This document shows positions 1 to 10,870 of a DNA stretch of 64,000 nucleotides, piece by piece (the first letter of the stretch is position 1; each line of letters begins with the position of its first letter). The notes beneath the pieces are model-generated. The model saw only the letters and a program-made list of their open reading frames with translations, was not told the origin of the DNA and made no database searches. Source of the DNA: Saccharomonospora marina XMU15 (GTDB lineage Bacteria; Actinomycetota; Actinomycetes; Mycobacteriales; Pseudonocardiaceae); assembly GCF_000244955.1 (NCBI RefSeq), contig NZ_CM001439.1, forward strand, positions 3,390,385 to 3,454,384, read 5' to 3'. The position numbers and the translations under genes are program-made.

Positions 1-407
1 CGGATCGCGGCGGGAAACAGCAGCGACTCGCCCGAGTGCACGGTGCGCACCGCGGCGACGATCTCTTCCGGGGTCGCGCGCTTGAGCAGGAACCCGCTCG
101 CGCCGACGCGCAACGCGTCGTAGACGTAGTCGTCGCTGTCGAAGGTGGTCACCACGATCACCTTGGGGGGATCGTCCGATGTGGACATCAGGTGCTCGGT
201 GGCCCTGATCCCGTCCACCGAAGGCATCCGCACGTCCATGAGCACGATGTCGGGCCGCAGCCTTGCCACCGAGTCCGGCACCAGCGCTCCGTCGGCCACC
301 TCGCCAGCCACGGTGAGGCCGGGCTCGGAATCCAGTATCGCGCGCAGTCCGGCGCGCACCAGCGGCTCGTCGTCGACGAGCAGCACCCGGATCTCGGGTT
401 CGCTCAC
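1..407 (-). CDS. LuxR/NarL-family response regulator (partial, C-terminus outside window)
   Basis: Only the receiver domain is inside the window: about 135 residues beginning SEPEIRVLLVDDEPLVRAGL. The acidic pair in LVDDEP and the downstream LMDVRMPSVDG supply the phospho-acceptor Asp pocket; VVTTFDSDDYV carries the conserved Thr and LLKRATPEE the conserved Lys. The DNA-binding half would lie beyond position 1. The GTG start overlaps the stop of the upstream kinase by 4 bases (GTGA), so the two form a coupled two-component pair. By analogy with NarL-type systems it should be a transcription factor phosphorylated by that kinase; its signal and targets are not visible here. Confidence 0.9.
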   Translation of the reverse strand, partial: MSEPEIRVLLVDDEPLVRAGLRAILDSEPGLTVAGEVADGALVPDSVARLRPDIVLMDVRMPSVDGIRATEHLMSTSDDPPKVIVVTTFDSDDYVYDALRVGASGFLLKRATPEEIVAAVRTVHSGESLLFPAAI

Positions 408-1648
408 GCCCGCACACCCCGCCCGCCGCAGGGCAGCCGCACCACGACCTCCCAGTGGTCGCCGTCCCGGCCTGCCCGCGAGTGTCCGCCCAACTGCTCG
501 ACCCGTTCCGCGATGCCACGCAGCCCGCTGCCACCGCCGGTACGCGAGGCGGATTCGGCACCCACCGGGTTGCGCACGACCAGTTCCAACCGCGACCGCC
601 CCACCCGCACGCGCACACTCACCGCAACCTTACCGGCGTGGCGAAGCACGTTGGTGAGGCATTCCTGCAGGATGCGGTAGGACTCCCTGGACACAACGGG
701 TGGCACGGCGGCAGGGTCGCCGTCCACCTCGCAGTCCACGGCCACACCGGCGAGCCTGGTGGCCGAAACCAGCGCGGGCAACTCCGCAAGGCCGGCAGCC
801 GGGCGGCTCTCCGGCTCGTCCTCACGGAGCAGGCCGAGCACGGAGTCGAGGTCGGCAAGGGCTGCCCGCGCGCGATCCTCGACGGCGAGCAGCGCCTGCC
901 GCGCACCGGCCGGGTCCGTTGACAGCATGCGCCGCGCCGCGCCCGCCTGCAGGGAAACGACGCTGAGGGCGTGGCCCACCGAGTCGTGCAGTTCCCGCGC
1001 CAGCCGGTTGCGCTGCGCGAGCCGGTCGGCCCTGCGTTCCAGCTGGGCAATCCGCTCGGCGACCGGGAGACTGAGCAGGCTCTTGGCGGCGCGGGTCAGT
1101 AGCGCCCCCGCACCGTTGACGATTCCGAACAGCGACAGCGTCGCCAGCAGCGCCACAGCGGGCAGCCACGCGCCCGACCATCCTCGCGGCACCGAGATCC
1201 CGCGCTCGCCACCGAAGGGGAACGTCCCCGTGAAGGGCGCGGTCAGCGAAAGCGCCAGCACCGAGGGCAGCAACAGGCTCGCCAGGCTCACCACCGCGCC
1301 GACCAGCACATGGCCGACGAACAGCACGCTCGACCGCGCGCGGACCGCCCAGCTGGTCGTCGTGCCGAACGTGGCTTCGGGAACCGGGTCGGCGAGCAAC
1401 TCCCGCACGGCGGTGCCCTCCAGCACCCGCACCGCGGGCAGGAACGAGGTCGCCACCAGCACGACCAGCGCGGCGGTTCCGCCGATGGCGAGCGCGCCGG
1501 GAAGGGTCGCTGCCAGTGGCACGACCGAAGGCAGCAACACCGCGCCGAACAGCGCGTACGGCACCAGCAGCGCACCACCGAGGATCAGATAGGTCCAGCG
1601 GCGATAGGTCGTCCGGCTCACCACCGACCCCAGCAACCGCCGCCACAT
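404..1648 (-). CDS. NarL-type sensor histidine kinase
   Basis: A 414-residue membrane kinase. Several hydrophobic segments lie in the first 190 residues (for example the stretch after YLILGGALLVPYALFGAVLL), then a HisKA_3 dimerisation/phospho-acceptor helix with RELHDSVGHALSVV, and a C-terminal HATPase with ECLTNVLRHA and the glycine motif GGGSGLRGIAERV. The ATG is preceded by GAGGA at good spacing. It is expected to phosphorylate the adjacent response regulator. A palindromic site at 1730-1750 lies about 80 bp upstream and is the obvious candidate control element. The stimulus is unknown. Confidence 0.9.
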   Translation of the reverse strand: MWRRLLGSVVSRTTYRRWTYLILGGALLVPYALFGAVLLPSVVPLAATLPGALAIGGTAALVVLVATSFLPAVRVLEGTAVRELLADPVPEATFGTTTSWAVRARSSVLFVGHVLVGAVVSLASLLLPSVLALSLTAPFTGTFPFGGERGISVPRGWSGAWLPAVALLATLSLFGIVNGAGALLTRAAKSLLSLPVAERIAQLERRADRLAQRNRLARELHDSVGHALSVVSLQAGAARRMLSTDPAGARQALLAVEDRARAALADLDSVLGLLREDEPESRPAAGLAELPALVSATRLAGVAVDCEVDGDPAAVPPVVSRESYRILQECLTNVLRHAGKVAVSVRVRVGRSRLELVVRNPVGAESASRTGGGSGLRGIAERVEQLGGHSRAGRDGDHWEVVVRLPCGGRGVRA

Positions 1649-1729
1649 CGTCCGATCCTCGCAGATCGACGCTGCGCCCTCGGCGTCGTGGTCCGGTAGG
1701 GCGGGTGCGACAACGCCGACAAAGCCCGG

Positions 1730-1750
1730 CCGTATAGGTCGTTATACACA
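1730..1750. promoter_or_regulatory. Palindromic operator/promoter candidate, GTATA-N6-TATAC
   Basis: GTATA at 1732-1736 and TATAC at 1743-1747 form an exact inverted repeat with a 6-base spacer. It sits upstream of the sensor kinase. A nearly identical 21-base copy with one mismatch occurs at 57570-57590, upstream of exonuclease III and a HAD hydrolase. It could be a repressor operator (GntR-like sites often have this form) or a promoter with TATA boxes readable both ways. Confidence 0.5.
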
Positions 1751-1797
1751 CGGCTCGGGGGTCGGGCAGACCGGGCTCGGAATCGGAGTTCGGCGAC

Positions 1798-2195
1798 TCA
1801 GACCGTGAAGCCGAGCGCGCGCAACTGCTCGCGGCCGTCCTCGGTGATCTTCTCGGGACCCCACGGCGGCATCCAGACCCAGTTGATCCGGAAGTCCTTC
1901 ACCACTCCCGTACCGCCGGTCAGCACCGACGCGGTCTGGTCCTCGATGACGTCGGTCAGCGGGCAGGCCGCCGACGTCAGCGTCATGTCGATGGTCGCGG
2001 TGTTGTCCGGCTCCACCCTGATGTCGTAGACCAGACCGAGGTCGACCACGTTGATGCCCAGTTCGGGGTCGACCACGTCGCGCATGGCCTCCTCGACGTC
2101 CTCGACCTTGGCGACGCCGCCATCGGACTCGACCTGCTGCTCCGGCAGGTCGGCCGCGGTGCGTCCCTCTCGGTGCTCAGGTGTCTGCGCCCCCG

Positions 2196-2199
<4 letters not shown>
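1798..2199 (-). CDS. sufT: SufT-like metal-sulfur cluster assembly factor (MIP18/DUF59 family)
   Basis: A 133-residue protein with a polar N-terminal 30 residues followed by a MIP18/DUF59 domain: DPELGINVVDLGLVY and LTSAACPLTDVIEDQ with the family's reactive Cys, ending NWVWMPPWGPEKITEDGREQL. The family helps deliver or mature Fe-S clusters. It is the last gene of the SUF operon; its ATG overlaps the stop of sufU (ATGA). The open frame continues upstream inside sufU, but the overlapping ATG gives the usual family length. Position and family match the Rv1466 ortholog of mycobacteria. Confidence 0.9.
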
Positions 2200-3955
<1,756 letters not shown>

Positions 3956-4726
3956 CTACACGCCGGCCGCTTCGGCCTTGCCGGTGTACTTCACGTAACC
4001 GGTCTCCTCGAGGTCGTCCGCGAGTTCCTTGCCGCCGGACTCGACGATCCGGCCGCCAGCGAAGACGTGTACGAAGTCCGGCTGGATGTGCCGCAGGATG
4101 CGGGTGTAGTGGGTGATCAGCATGACCCCCACCTCGTTGTTGGCCTTGTACTCGTTGACCGCCTCCGACACCACCCGCAGCGCGTCCACGTCGAGGCCGG
4201 AGTCGGTCTCGTCGAGCACCGCGACCTTCGGCTTCAGCAGCGCCAGCTGCAGGATCTCGTGCCGCTTCTTCTCACCGCCGGAGAAGCCCTCGTTGACGCT
4301 TCGCTCCGCGAACTCCGATGCGATGTCGAGTTTGGACATCTCCTGCTTGACTTCCTTGACCCAGTGCCGCAGCTTCGGGGCCTCGCCCCGTACCGCGGTG
4401 GCGGCAGAGCGCAGGAAGTTCGACATCGACACCCCCGGCACCTCCACCGGGTACTGCATCGCGAGGAACAGGCCCGCGCGAGCGCGCTCGTCCACGCTCA
4501 TGTCGAGCACGTTCTCGCCGTCGAGCAGCACCTCGCCGGAGGTCACCTGGTACTTGGGGTGACCGGCGATGGCATAGGAGAGGGTCGACTTGCCGGAGCC
4601 GTTCGGGCCCATGATCGCGTGGGTCTCACCCGAACGGACCGTCAGGTTGACGCCGGTGAGGATCTCCTTGTTGCCCTCGTCGGTGACGACGTCGGCACGT
4701 AGATCCTTGATTTCCAGTGTTGCCAT
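3956..4726 (-). CDS. sufC: SufC, ATPase of the SufBCD scaffold
   Basis: 256-residue ABC-type ATPase. Walker A is GPNGSGKST, the signature is [11 protein letters not shown] (SufC-specific wording), and Walker B is [12 protein letters not shown]. It is soluble and drives conformational change of SufB-SufD during Fe-S assembly. A good Shine-Dalgarno (AAGAGG) precedes the ATG. It lies 76 bases after the sufD stop, the longest spacing inside the operon. Confidence 0.96.
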   Translation of the reverse strand: MATLEIKDLRADVVTDEGNKEILTGVNLTVRSGETHAIMGPNGSGKSTLSYAIAGHPKYQVTSGEVLLDGENVLDMSVDERARAGLFLAMQYPVEVPGVSMSNFLRSAATAVRGEAPKLRHWVKEVKQEMSKLDIASEFAERSVNEGFSGGEKKRHEILQLALLKPKVAVLDETDSGLDVDALRVVSEAVNEYKANNEVGVMLITHYTRILRHIQPDFVHVFAGGRIVESGGKELADDLEETGYVKYTGKAEAAGV

Positions 4727-4802
4727 GCCTCTTCGTTTCTCTCGTCAGTTACGGAAAAAGCTTCGCTTCTTACTCGCCGCGCGTGGTCGGGGCGCGGGCT
4801 CG

Positions 4803-5996
4803 TCAGACCCCGACGGCCTGCAACTCTTCCTCGATGGCCGCCTCGAGCCGCTCGCGCACCTCCGGGATGTCGATCTTCATGAGGATCTCGTGGAAGAAGC
4901 CGCGCACCACCAGCCTGCGTGCCTGCTCCTCCTCGATCCCTCGCGACTGCAGGTAGAACAACTGCTCGTCGTCGAACCTTCCCGTAGCGCTGGCGTGCCC
5001 GGCGCCGGTGATCTCACCCGTCTCGATCTCCAGGTTGGGCACCGAGTCGGCCCTGGCGCCTTCGGTGAGCACCAGGTTGCGGTTGAGCTCGAAGGTCTCG
5101 GTCGCCTCGGCCGCGGCCCGGATCAGCACGTCACCGATCCACACCGAGTGCGCGTTCTCGCCCTGCAGCGCGCCCTTGTACAGCACGTTGGACTTGCAGT
5201 GCGGCACGGCGTGGTCGACGAACAACCGGTGTTCCTGGTGCTGGCCGGCGTCGGCGAAGTTCAGCCCGAGCATCTCCACGTCCCCGCCAGGGGCGGCGAA
5301 GGTGGCGGTGGGGCTCACCCGAACCAGGTCGCCGCCCAGCGTGACGACGATGTGCTTCAACCGCGCGTCCCTGCCGAGCCGCAGGTGCTGCTCGGAAACA
5401 TGGACGGCGTCGTCGGCCCAGTCCTGCACGCTCACCACGGTCAGGCCGGCGCCGTCACCGATGACGAACTCGACGTTGTCGGCGTAGGTGCCGGAGCCGA
5501 CGTGGTCGAGCACGATCGCGGCCGAGGCGAACGCCTCGGCCCTGATCTGCACGTGCCCGTAGGCCGTCCTGCCCTCACCGGGGCCGGTCAGCCGTACCAC
5601 GGTGGGGCGCGAGGCCGCGGTCTCCTTGGGCACCGTCACCAGCGTGGCCGTCTCGAACGACGAGTAGGCCTGCGCCGAGATGCGGTCACTGGGCGTGCCC
5701 GCCCGACCGAGCCGCTCGTCGTCCCGAGGCACCGTCTCGACCAGCACCTCGGGAGCGGCCTCGGCGTCGACCTTGACCTCCCCCGAGGCGGCCGCGGTGC
5801 CGTCGTGCAGCCCCCGCAGCCGCTTCATCGGGGTGAACCGCCAGTTCTCCTCCCTGCCGCCGGGCACCTCGAAGGCCGCGACGTCGTAGGAGGTGAACCG
5901 CTCGCCGCGGGAGGCCGCCGGGACGGTGGCCTCCGCGGCAGCGGCCGTGTTGGCCGTGTTGGCCGCGTTGGCAACGCTGTTCTCCGTCACCGTCAT
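4803..5996 (-). CDS. sufD: SufD, Fe-S cluster assembly scaffold protein
   Basis: 397 residues with the SufBD beta-helix core. Family signatures include SRGIEEEQARRLVVRGFFHEIL near the C-terminus (shared with SufB) and NVLYKGALQGENAHSVW. The first 25 residues hold a simple repeat (AANTANTAAAAEA) encoded by 9-base units, outside the conserved fold. It pairs with SufB and SufC. Its start lies one base after the sufB stop, so the two are probably translationally coupled. Confidence 0.94.
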   Translation of the reverse strand: MTVTENSVANAANTANTAAAAEATVPAASRGERFTSYDVAAFEVPGGREENWRFTPMKRLRGLHDGTAAASGEVKVDAEAAPEVLVETVPRDDERLGRAGTPSDRISAQAYSSFETATLVTVPKETAASRPTVVRLTGPGEGRTAYGHVQIRAEAFASAAIVLDHVGSGTYADNVEFVIGDGAGLTVVSVQDWADDAVHVSEQHLRLGRDARLKHIVVTLGGDLVRVSPTATFAAPGGDVEMLGLNFADAGQHQEHRLFVDHAVPHCKSNVLYKGALQGENAHSVWIGDVLIRAAAEATETFELNRNLVLTEGARADSVPNLEIETGEITGAGHASATGRFDDEQLFYLQSRGIEEEQARRLVVRGFFHEILMKIDIPEVRERLEAAIEEELQAVGV

Positions 5997-5997
5997 G

Positions 5998-7458
5998 TCA
6001 GCCGACGGCTCCTTCCATCTGCAGTTCGATCAGGCGGTTCAGCTCCAGCGCGTACTCCATCGGCAGCTCGCGCGCGATCGGCTCGACGAACCCGCGCACC
6101 ACCATGGCCATCGCCTCGTCCTCGGTGAGCCCGCGAGACATCAGGTAGAACAGCTGGTCCTCGCTGACCTTCGACACCGTCGCCTCGTGGCCCATCGACA
6201 CGTCGTCGTTGCGAATGTCGACGTAGGGATAGGTGTCGGAACGCGAGACCGTGTCCACCAGCAACGCGTCACACTTCACCGTGGACTTGGAGTGGTGCGC
6301 CCGCTTGGCGACCTTCACCAGGCCCCGGTAGGAGGTGCGGCCGCCGCCGCGCGCCACCGACTTCGACACGATCGTCGAGGACGTGTGCGGCGCGAGGTGC
6401 TCCATCTTGGCGCCCGCGTCCTGGTGCTGGCCCTCACCGGCGAAGGCGACCGAGAGCACCTCGCCCTTGGCGTGCTCGCCCATCAGGAACACCGACGGGT
6501 ACTTCATGGTGACCTTGGAGCCGATGTTGCCGTCGATCCACTCCATGGTCGCGCCCTCTTCGGCCTTGGCACGCTTGGTGACCAGGTTGTAGACGTTGTT
6601 CGACCAGTTCTGGATCGTCGTGTAGCGGCACCGGCCGCCCTTCTTCACGATGATCTCCACGACCGCCGAGTGCAGCGAGTCCGACTTGTAGATCGGCGCG
6701 GTGCAGCCCTCGACGTAGTGCACGTAGGCGCCCTCGTCGACGATGATGAGCGTCCGCTCGAACTGGCCCATGTTCTCGGTGTTGATCCGGAAGTAGGCCT
6801 GCAGCGGGATGTCGACGTGCACGCCCGGCGGCACGTAGATGAACGAGCCTCCCGACCACACGGCCGTGTTCAGCGCGGAGAACTTGTTGTCACCGGCGGG
6901 GATCACCGAACCGAAGTACTCCCGGAACAGCTCCGGGTGCTCGCGCAGCCCGGTGTCGGTGTCGAGGAAGAGCACACCCTGCTTCTCCAGGTCCTCGCGG
7001 ATCTGGTGGTAGACCACCTCGGACTCGTACTGCGCGGCGACGCCCGCGATCAGACGCTGCTTCTCCGCCTCGGGGATACCCAGCTTGTCGTAGGTGTTCT
7101 TGATGTCGGCGGGCAGCTCGTCCCAGCTCGTGGCCTGCTTCTCCGTGGAGCGCACGAAGTACTTGATCTTGTCGAAGTCGATCCCCGAGAGGTCCGCGCC
7201 CCAGTTCGGCATCGGCTTGCGTTCGAACAGCTTGAGCGCCTTCAGGCGCGTCTCGCGCATCCACTCCGGCTCGGACTTCTTGTCGGAGATGTCGGTGACA
7301 ACTTCGGCGTTGAGTCCACGTCGGGCGGTCGCGCCCGCGGTGTCCGGGTCCGCCCAGCCGAACGCGTACTTGCCAAGGGATTCGATGGTCTCCTCTTGGC
7401 TCAGCGATTCCTTCGGCTGCGCGGTGGTGGGGTTGCGCTGCTCGGCAGCGGCAGTCAT
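5998..7458 (-). CDS. sufB: SufB, Fe-S cluster assembly scaffold protein
   Basis: 486 residues from the ATG that overlaps the sufR stop (ATGA): [20 protein letters not shown]. The SufB core is complete ([73 protein letters not shown]). The family holds the nascent Fe-S cluster with SufC and SufD. The Mycobacterium tuberculosis SufB is interrupted by an intein, but here the reading frame is continuous at normal length, so no intein is present. The frame extends 23 codons upstream; the overlapping ATG is preferred on length and coupling. Confidence 0.96.
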   Translation of the reverse strand: MTAAAEQRNPTTAQPKESLSQEETIESLGKYAFGWADPDTAGATARRGLNAEVVTDISDKKSEPEWMRETRLKALKLFERKPMPNWGADLSGIDFDKIKYFVRSTEKQATSWDELPADIKNTYDKLGIPEAEKQRLIAGVAAQYESEVVYHQIREDLEKQGVLFLDTDTGLREHPELFREYFGSVIPAGDNKFSALNTAVWSGGSFIYVPPGVHVDIPLQAYFRINTENMGQFERTLIIVDEGAYVHYVEGCTAPIYKSDSLHSAVVEIIVKKGGRCRYTTIQNWSNNVYNLVTKRAKAEEGATMEWIDGNIGSKVTMKYPSVFLMGEHAKGEVLSVAFAGEGQHQDAGAKMEHLAPHTSSTIVSKSVARGGGRTSYRGLVKVAKRAHHSKSTVKCDALLVDTVSRSDTYPYVDIRNDDVSMGHEATVSKVSEDQLFYLMSRGLTEDEAMAMVVRGFVEPIARELPMEYALELNRLIELQMEGAVG

Positions 7459-8228
7459 GCGGTAGTCCCTCCATTCGGAGTTCGTCCTTCGATACCCGAC
7501 GTGTCGGCGGGCACGTGCGTGGTGCATGCGGTGTCACCGCGTGCGATCGTCGCCAACCGCTGCACATGGGTGCCGAGCAGTTCGGCGAACGCCTCGGTCT
7601 CCGCCTCGCACAGCTGCGGGAACTCAGCCGCGACGTGGGCGACCGGGCAGTGGTGCTGGCACAGCTGCGCACCCGTCTTCCCGCCGGGAGCGCCGACCTC
7701 GCGGGTCGACGCAGCGTAGCCCTCCCTGGTCAGGGCATTCGCCAGGGCCTTGGCTCTCGCCGAGGCACCCGGGCTGTGGGTTACCGCCTCCCGGTAGGGC
7801 TCGACCAGCGCGGCGACTCTGCGCTCGGCGAACGCCCGTACCGCGGGCTCCCCCGCGTGCTCGGCGAGGAACCGGATGGCCGAGACCGCGAGGTCGTCGT
7901 AGGCGTGCCCGAACCGGGCTCTGCCCTGCTCGGTGAGCAGGAACAGCTTCGCGGGACGGCCCCGGCCGCGCGGGCCGCGACGGGAGGCCTGCCTTGTCTC
8001 GGCCTCCTGGTCGGCGACCAGCACGTCGAGGTGCCTGCGCACCGCCGTCGGGCTGATGCCCAACTCCTCGGCGACCGCGACCGCGGACATCGGTCCCCGC
8101 TCCAGCAGCAGCCTGGCGACCTCGTGCCGGGTGCGGCCCTCGGCCGTAACGTGGGCAGCCTGAGCAGGAATGTCCACGGCGGCGCGCGGCCCGCCGACGT
8201 GTTCGTCCAAGCTCCCCTGCTTTTTCAC
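7455..8228 (-). CDS. sufR: SufR, Fe-S-sensing transcriptional repressor of the suf operon
   Basis: 257 residues from a GTG at 8228, an ArsR/DeoR-like winged helix regulator. The HTH is at [20 protein letters not shown], and the C-terminal half carries [20 protein letters not shown], the Cys cluster expected to bind a [4Fe-4S] cluster. It is the first gene of the operon and is coupled to sufB. In mycobacteria SufR represses suf when holo. The start is uncertain: the GTG at 8228 lies inside the proposed operator, which would imply a leaderless mRNA; a GTG at 8177 would give 240 residues, and the frame stays open to 8294. Confidence 0.88.
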   Translation of the reverse strand: MKKQGSLDEHVGGPRAAVDIPAQAAHVTAEGRTRHEVARLLLERGPMSAVAVAEELGISPTAVRRHLDVLVADQEAETRQASRRGPRGRGRPAKLFLLTEQGRARFGHAYDDLAVSAIRFLAEHAGEPAVRAFAERRVAALVEPYREAVTHSPGASARAKALANALTREGYAASTREVGAPGGKTGAQLCQHHCPVAHVAAEFPQLCEAETEAFAELLGTHVQRLATIARGDTACTTHVPADTSGIEGRTPNGGTTA

Positions 8229-8239
8229 AACATAAGTGT
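8225..8239. promoter_or_regulatory. SufR operator, ACACT-N5-TGTGA
   Basis: Read on the minus strand, 8239-8225 is ACACT, five bases, TGTGA. This is the inverted repeat I recall being reported for mycobacterial SufR. It lies in the gap between divergent sufR and mptB, where an autoregulated repressor site is expected. It overlaps the furthest-downstream plausible sufR start (GTG 8228). The match is exact by eye; binding is inferred. Confidence 0.7.
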
Positions 8240-8347
8240 GTCGTATTTCCGTCCGCTCGGCAAAGCCGACCGAAAGCCGAGTGACCGGACTCACTCCACG
8301 GGCCGCTCGATACGCTGCTCACCGTGGCTTTGGCAAAGGGCGGAACC

Positions 8348-9919
8348 ATGATGCGCTCACCGGTGCATTCCGGCGACGCCGAACCGCTCGACGCCGAGGA
8401 GATCCGGGCGCTGACCGCCGTGCGCAGACTGGGCACGCTGGGTTCGCTGTTGCTCGCGTTCGGCTCGCTGGGCGCGGGCGCCGCGCCGGTGCTGAACCCG
8501 GTGCTCGGCATTCCGGTGCTTCGGGTGTTCACCCGTATCCCGACGGTGTCCGTCGCTGTGGCGTTCACCGGAATGGGGCTGCTGGTCGCGGCGTGGCTGC
8601 TGCTCGGCCGGTTCGTCAGACCGGGCAGGCGCCGATCCGCGGGGCAGGGACAGCTGCACCGCACGCTGGCGACGTGGACGGTGCCGCTGCTGCTGGTTCC
8701 ACCGCTGTTCTCCCGTGACGTGTACGCCTACCTGGCGCAGAGCGAGATCGTGCACCGGGGCATGGACCCCTACGCGCTCGGCCCCGCCGAGGCGCTCGGC
8801 GTCGCCGACCCGCTCACCGCGGGGGTGTCCAACATGTGGCGCGACACACCCGCCCCCTACGGGCCGCTCTTCCTGCAGATCGGCAGCTGGATCTCCCGGC
8901 TCGTGGGCACGGACATCGTGCCCGGTGTGCTGGCGCACCGGGGCCTCGCGCTCATCGGCTTCGCCCTCATCGTGTGGGCACTGCCGAGGCTGGCGAGGCG
9001 GTTCGGGGTGCGCCCCGGCACCGCGCTGTGGCTGGGCGCGGCGAACCCGCTGGTGCTGTTCCATCTCGTCGCGGGCGCGCACAACGAGGCGCTCGGCATC
9101 GGCCTGATGCTCGCGGGCATCGACCTCGGCATCCGCAGGCTCCCCGTGAGGGTGGCCGGTGACGAGCCTCCGCCACTGGCCAGGGGTGAGGTGACCTACA
9201 TCCTGCTCGGCGCGACGGTGATCGCGCTGGCCGCCATGGTCAAGATCCACGCGATCGTCGCGCTCGGCTTCCTCGGTGTGATGATCGCCAGGCGCTGGCG
9301 CAGCCGGATCACGGACCTGGCGTGGGCGGCCGCGCTCATGGTGGGCATCTTCACCACGGTCATGGTCACCGTGGGGCTGGCCACGGGACTCGGCTTCGGC
9401 TGGATCGGCGCGCTCGACACCCCGGCCAAGATCTGGAACTGGATCTCCCCGGTCGCCGAACTGGGCCAACTCGGCGGCGTCCTCGGCATCGCGCTGGGGT
9501 TGGGCAACCACACCGCGTCCGTCATCGCGATCCTTGGCATGCTCGGCTACGTCGTGGCCGGCGCGATCACGGCGAAGTTGCTGTGGGACAGCTTCCGCTG
9601 GCGTCGCCGACCGATGATCGGGCTGGGGGTCTCGCTCGGCGCCTTCATGATGCTGCACGTCGCGATGCAACCGTGGTGGCTGCTGTGGGCGGTGATCCCG
9701 CTGGCGGCCTCGGCGGGCACGTCCCGGTTCCGGGTCGCGGCCACGGTGGTCAGCGCCGCGCTCGCGATGCTGATCCCGCCCACCGGCAGCGCCTTCGACG
9801 GCCGGCTCTACCTGCTGCACCAGGCCTATCTCGCAGGGGCGATCGTGCTCGCCGGTGTGCTGCTGCTGGTGTGGCGCCGAATGCCGATGCTGTTGCGCCG
9901 CCCGGAGAACGCGGCCTAG
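8348..9919 (+). CDS. mptB: MptB-like polyprenol-phosphomannose alpha-1,6-mannosyltransferase
   Basis: 523-residue multispanning GT-C glycosyltransferase. There are at least ten hydrophobic segments; an early loop has FSRDVYAYLAQSEIVHRGMDPY, the acidic Asp-containing first-loop motif typical of GT-C enzymes. MptB extends the alpha-1,6-mannan backbone of lipomannan at the outer face of the membrane using polyprenyl-phosphate mannose. Divergent placement next to sufR matches mycobacterial Rv1459c. Start ATG 8348 has AAAGGGCGG upstream; a GTG at 8324 is an alternative. Confidence 0.85.
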   Translation: MMRSPVHSGDAEPLDAEEIRALTAVRRLGTLGSLLLAFGSLGAGAAPVLNPVLGIPVLRVFTRIPTVSVAVAFTGMGLLVAAWLLLGRFVRPGRRRSAGQGQLHRTLATWTVPLLLVPPLFSRDVYAYLAQSEIVHRGMDPYALGPAEALGVADPLTAGVSNMWRDTPAPYGPLFLQIGSWISRLVGTDIVPGVLAHRGLALIGFALIVWALPRLARRFGVRPGTALWLGAANPLVLFHLVAGAHNEALGIGLMLAGIDLGIRRLPVRVAGDEPPPLARGEVTYILLGATVIALAAMVKIHAIVALGFLGVMIARRWRSRITDLAWAAALMVGIFTTVMVTVGLATGLGFGWIGALDTPAKIWNWISPVAELGQLGGVLGIALGLGNHTASVIAILGMLGYVVAGAITAKLLWDSFRWRRRPMIGLGVSLGAFMMLHVAMQPWWLLWAVIPLAASAGTSRFRVAATVVSAALAMLIPPTGSAFDGRLYLLHQAYLAGAIVLAGVLLLVWRRMPMLLRRPENAA

Positions 9920-9943
9920 GCGAGCGCCGTACCCTTGAGTTTC

Positions 9944-10870
9944 GTGAGTGCAGCGGCCGTCGAGATCACCGGGCTGGTGAAGCGCTTCGGGCCGGTCACG
10001 GCCGTCGACCACCTCGACCTGAAGATGCCGAGGGGCAAGGTGCTGGCGTTGCTCGGCCCCAACGGGGCGGGCAAGACAACCACGGTCGAGATCTGCGAGG
10101 GTTTCCAGCGGCCCGACGAGGGCACCGTCCGCGTGCTCGGCCTCGACCCCGCCCGCGACGGTGCCGCGCTGCGGCCCCGCATCGGCGTCATGCCGCAGGG
10201 CGGGGGCGCCTACCCGGGCGTGCGAACCGAGGAGATGCTGCGGCTGGTCGCCGCCTGCGCCGCCGACCCGCTCGACTCGGGCTGGCTGCTCGACGTGCTG
10301 GGGCTGAACGGGGTGAGGCGCACGCCGTTCAAACGGCTCTCCGGCGGGCAGCAGCAACGGCTCTCACTGGCCTGCGCGCTCGTCGGGCGGCCGGAGCTGG
10401 TGTTCCTCGACGAGCCCACCGCGGGCATGGACCCGCAGGCTCGCCGCCTGGTGTGGGACCTGCTGGCCGCGCTGCGCGCCGACGGGGTCAGCGTGCTGCT
10501 CACCACCCACCTGATGGAGGAGGCGGAGACGCTGGCCGACGACGTCGTGATCGTGGACGGCGGAAAGGTCATCGCCTCCGGCTCGCCGAGCGCGCTGACC
10601 GCCGAGCACGCCGACGACGCACACCTGCGGTTCCGGGCCCGGCCGGGGCTGGACACCCAACTGTTGCGTGAGGCGCTGCCGGAGGGCTACCGGGTGCAGG
10701 AGTCCGCCCCCGGCGCCTACCGGGTCTGCGGGGCCGTGGACCCGCAGGTGGTGTCCACGGTGACCGCCTGGTGCGCCCAGCAGGGCGTGCTGGCGCAGGA
10801 ACTGCACGTCGGCAAGCGCGACCTCGAAGAGGTCTTCCTGGAGCTGACGGGACGGGAGTTGCGGGCATGA
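9944..10870 (+). CDS. ABC transporter ATP-binding protein (drug/polymer export type)
   Basis: 308 residues starting GTG: SAAAVEITGLVKRFGPVTAV. Walker A GPNGAGKTTT, signature LSGGQQQRLSLA, Walker B ELVFLDEPTAGMD, and the switch His in VLLTTHLMEEAE. The C-terminal 80 residues resemble the DrrA-type regulatory extension. It is coupled (ATGA) to a cognate permease gene. The pair corresponds in order and family to mycobacterial Rv1458c-Rv1457c next to mptB, so the substrate may be a cell-envelope component; this is inference. A TTG at 9935 is an alternative start. Confidence 0.88.
   Translation: MSAAAVEITGLVKRFGPVTAVDHLDLKMPRGKVLALLGPNGAGKTTTVEICEGFQRPDEGTVRVLGLDPARDGAALRPRIGVMPQGGGAYPGVRTEEMLRLVAACAADPLDSGWLLDVLGLNGVRRTPFKRLSGGQQQRLSLACALVGRPELVFLDEPTAGMDPQARRLVWDLLAALRADGVSVLLTTHLMEEAETLADDVVIVDGGKVIASGSPSALTAEHADDAHLRFRARPGLDTQLLREALPEGYRVQESAPGAYRVCGAVDPQVVSTVTAWCAQQGVLAQELHVGKRDLEEVFLELTGRELRA

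Noticed and set aside
5998-7458. SufB intein, as in Mycobacterium tuberculosis
   Set aside because: The frame is uninterrupted and of normal SufB length; no splicing-domain sequence is present.
8357-10357. A 666-codon open frame on the minus strand opposite mptB
   Set aside because: Shadow of a membrane protein gene; extremely polar and repetitive, with no start signal.
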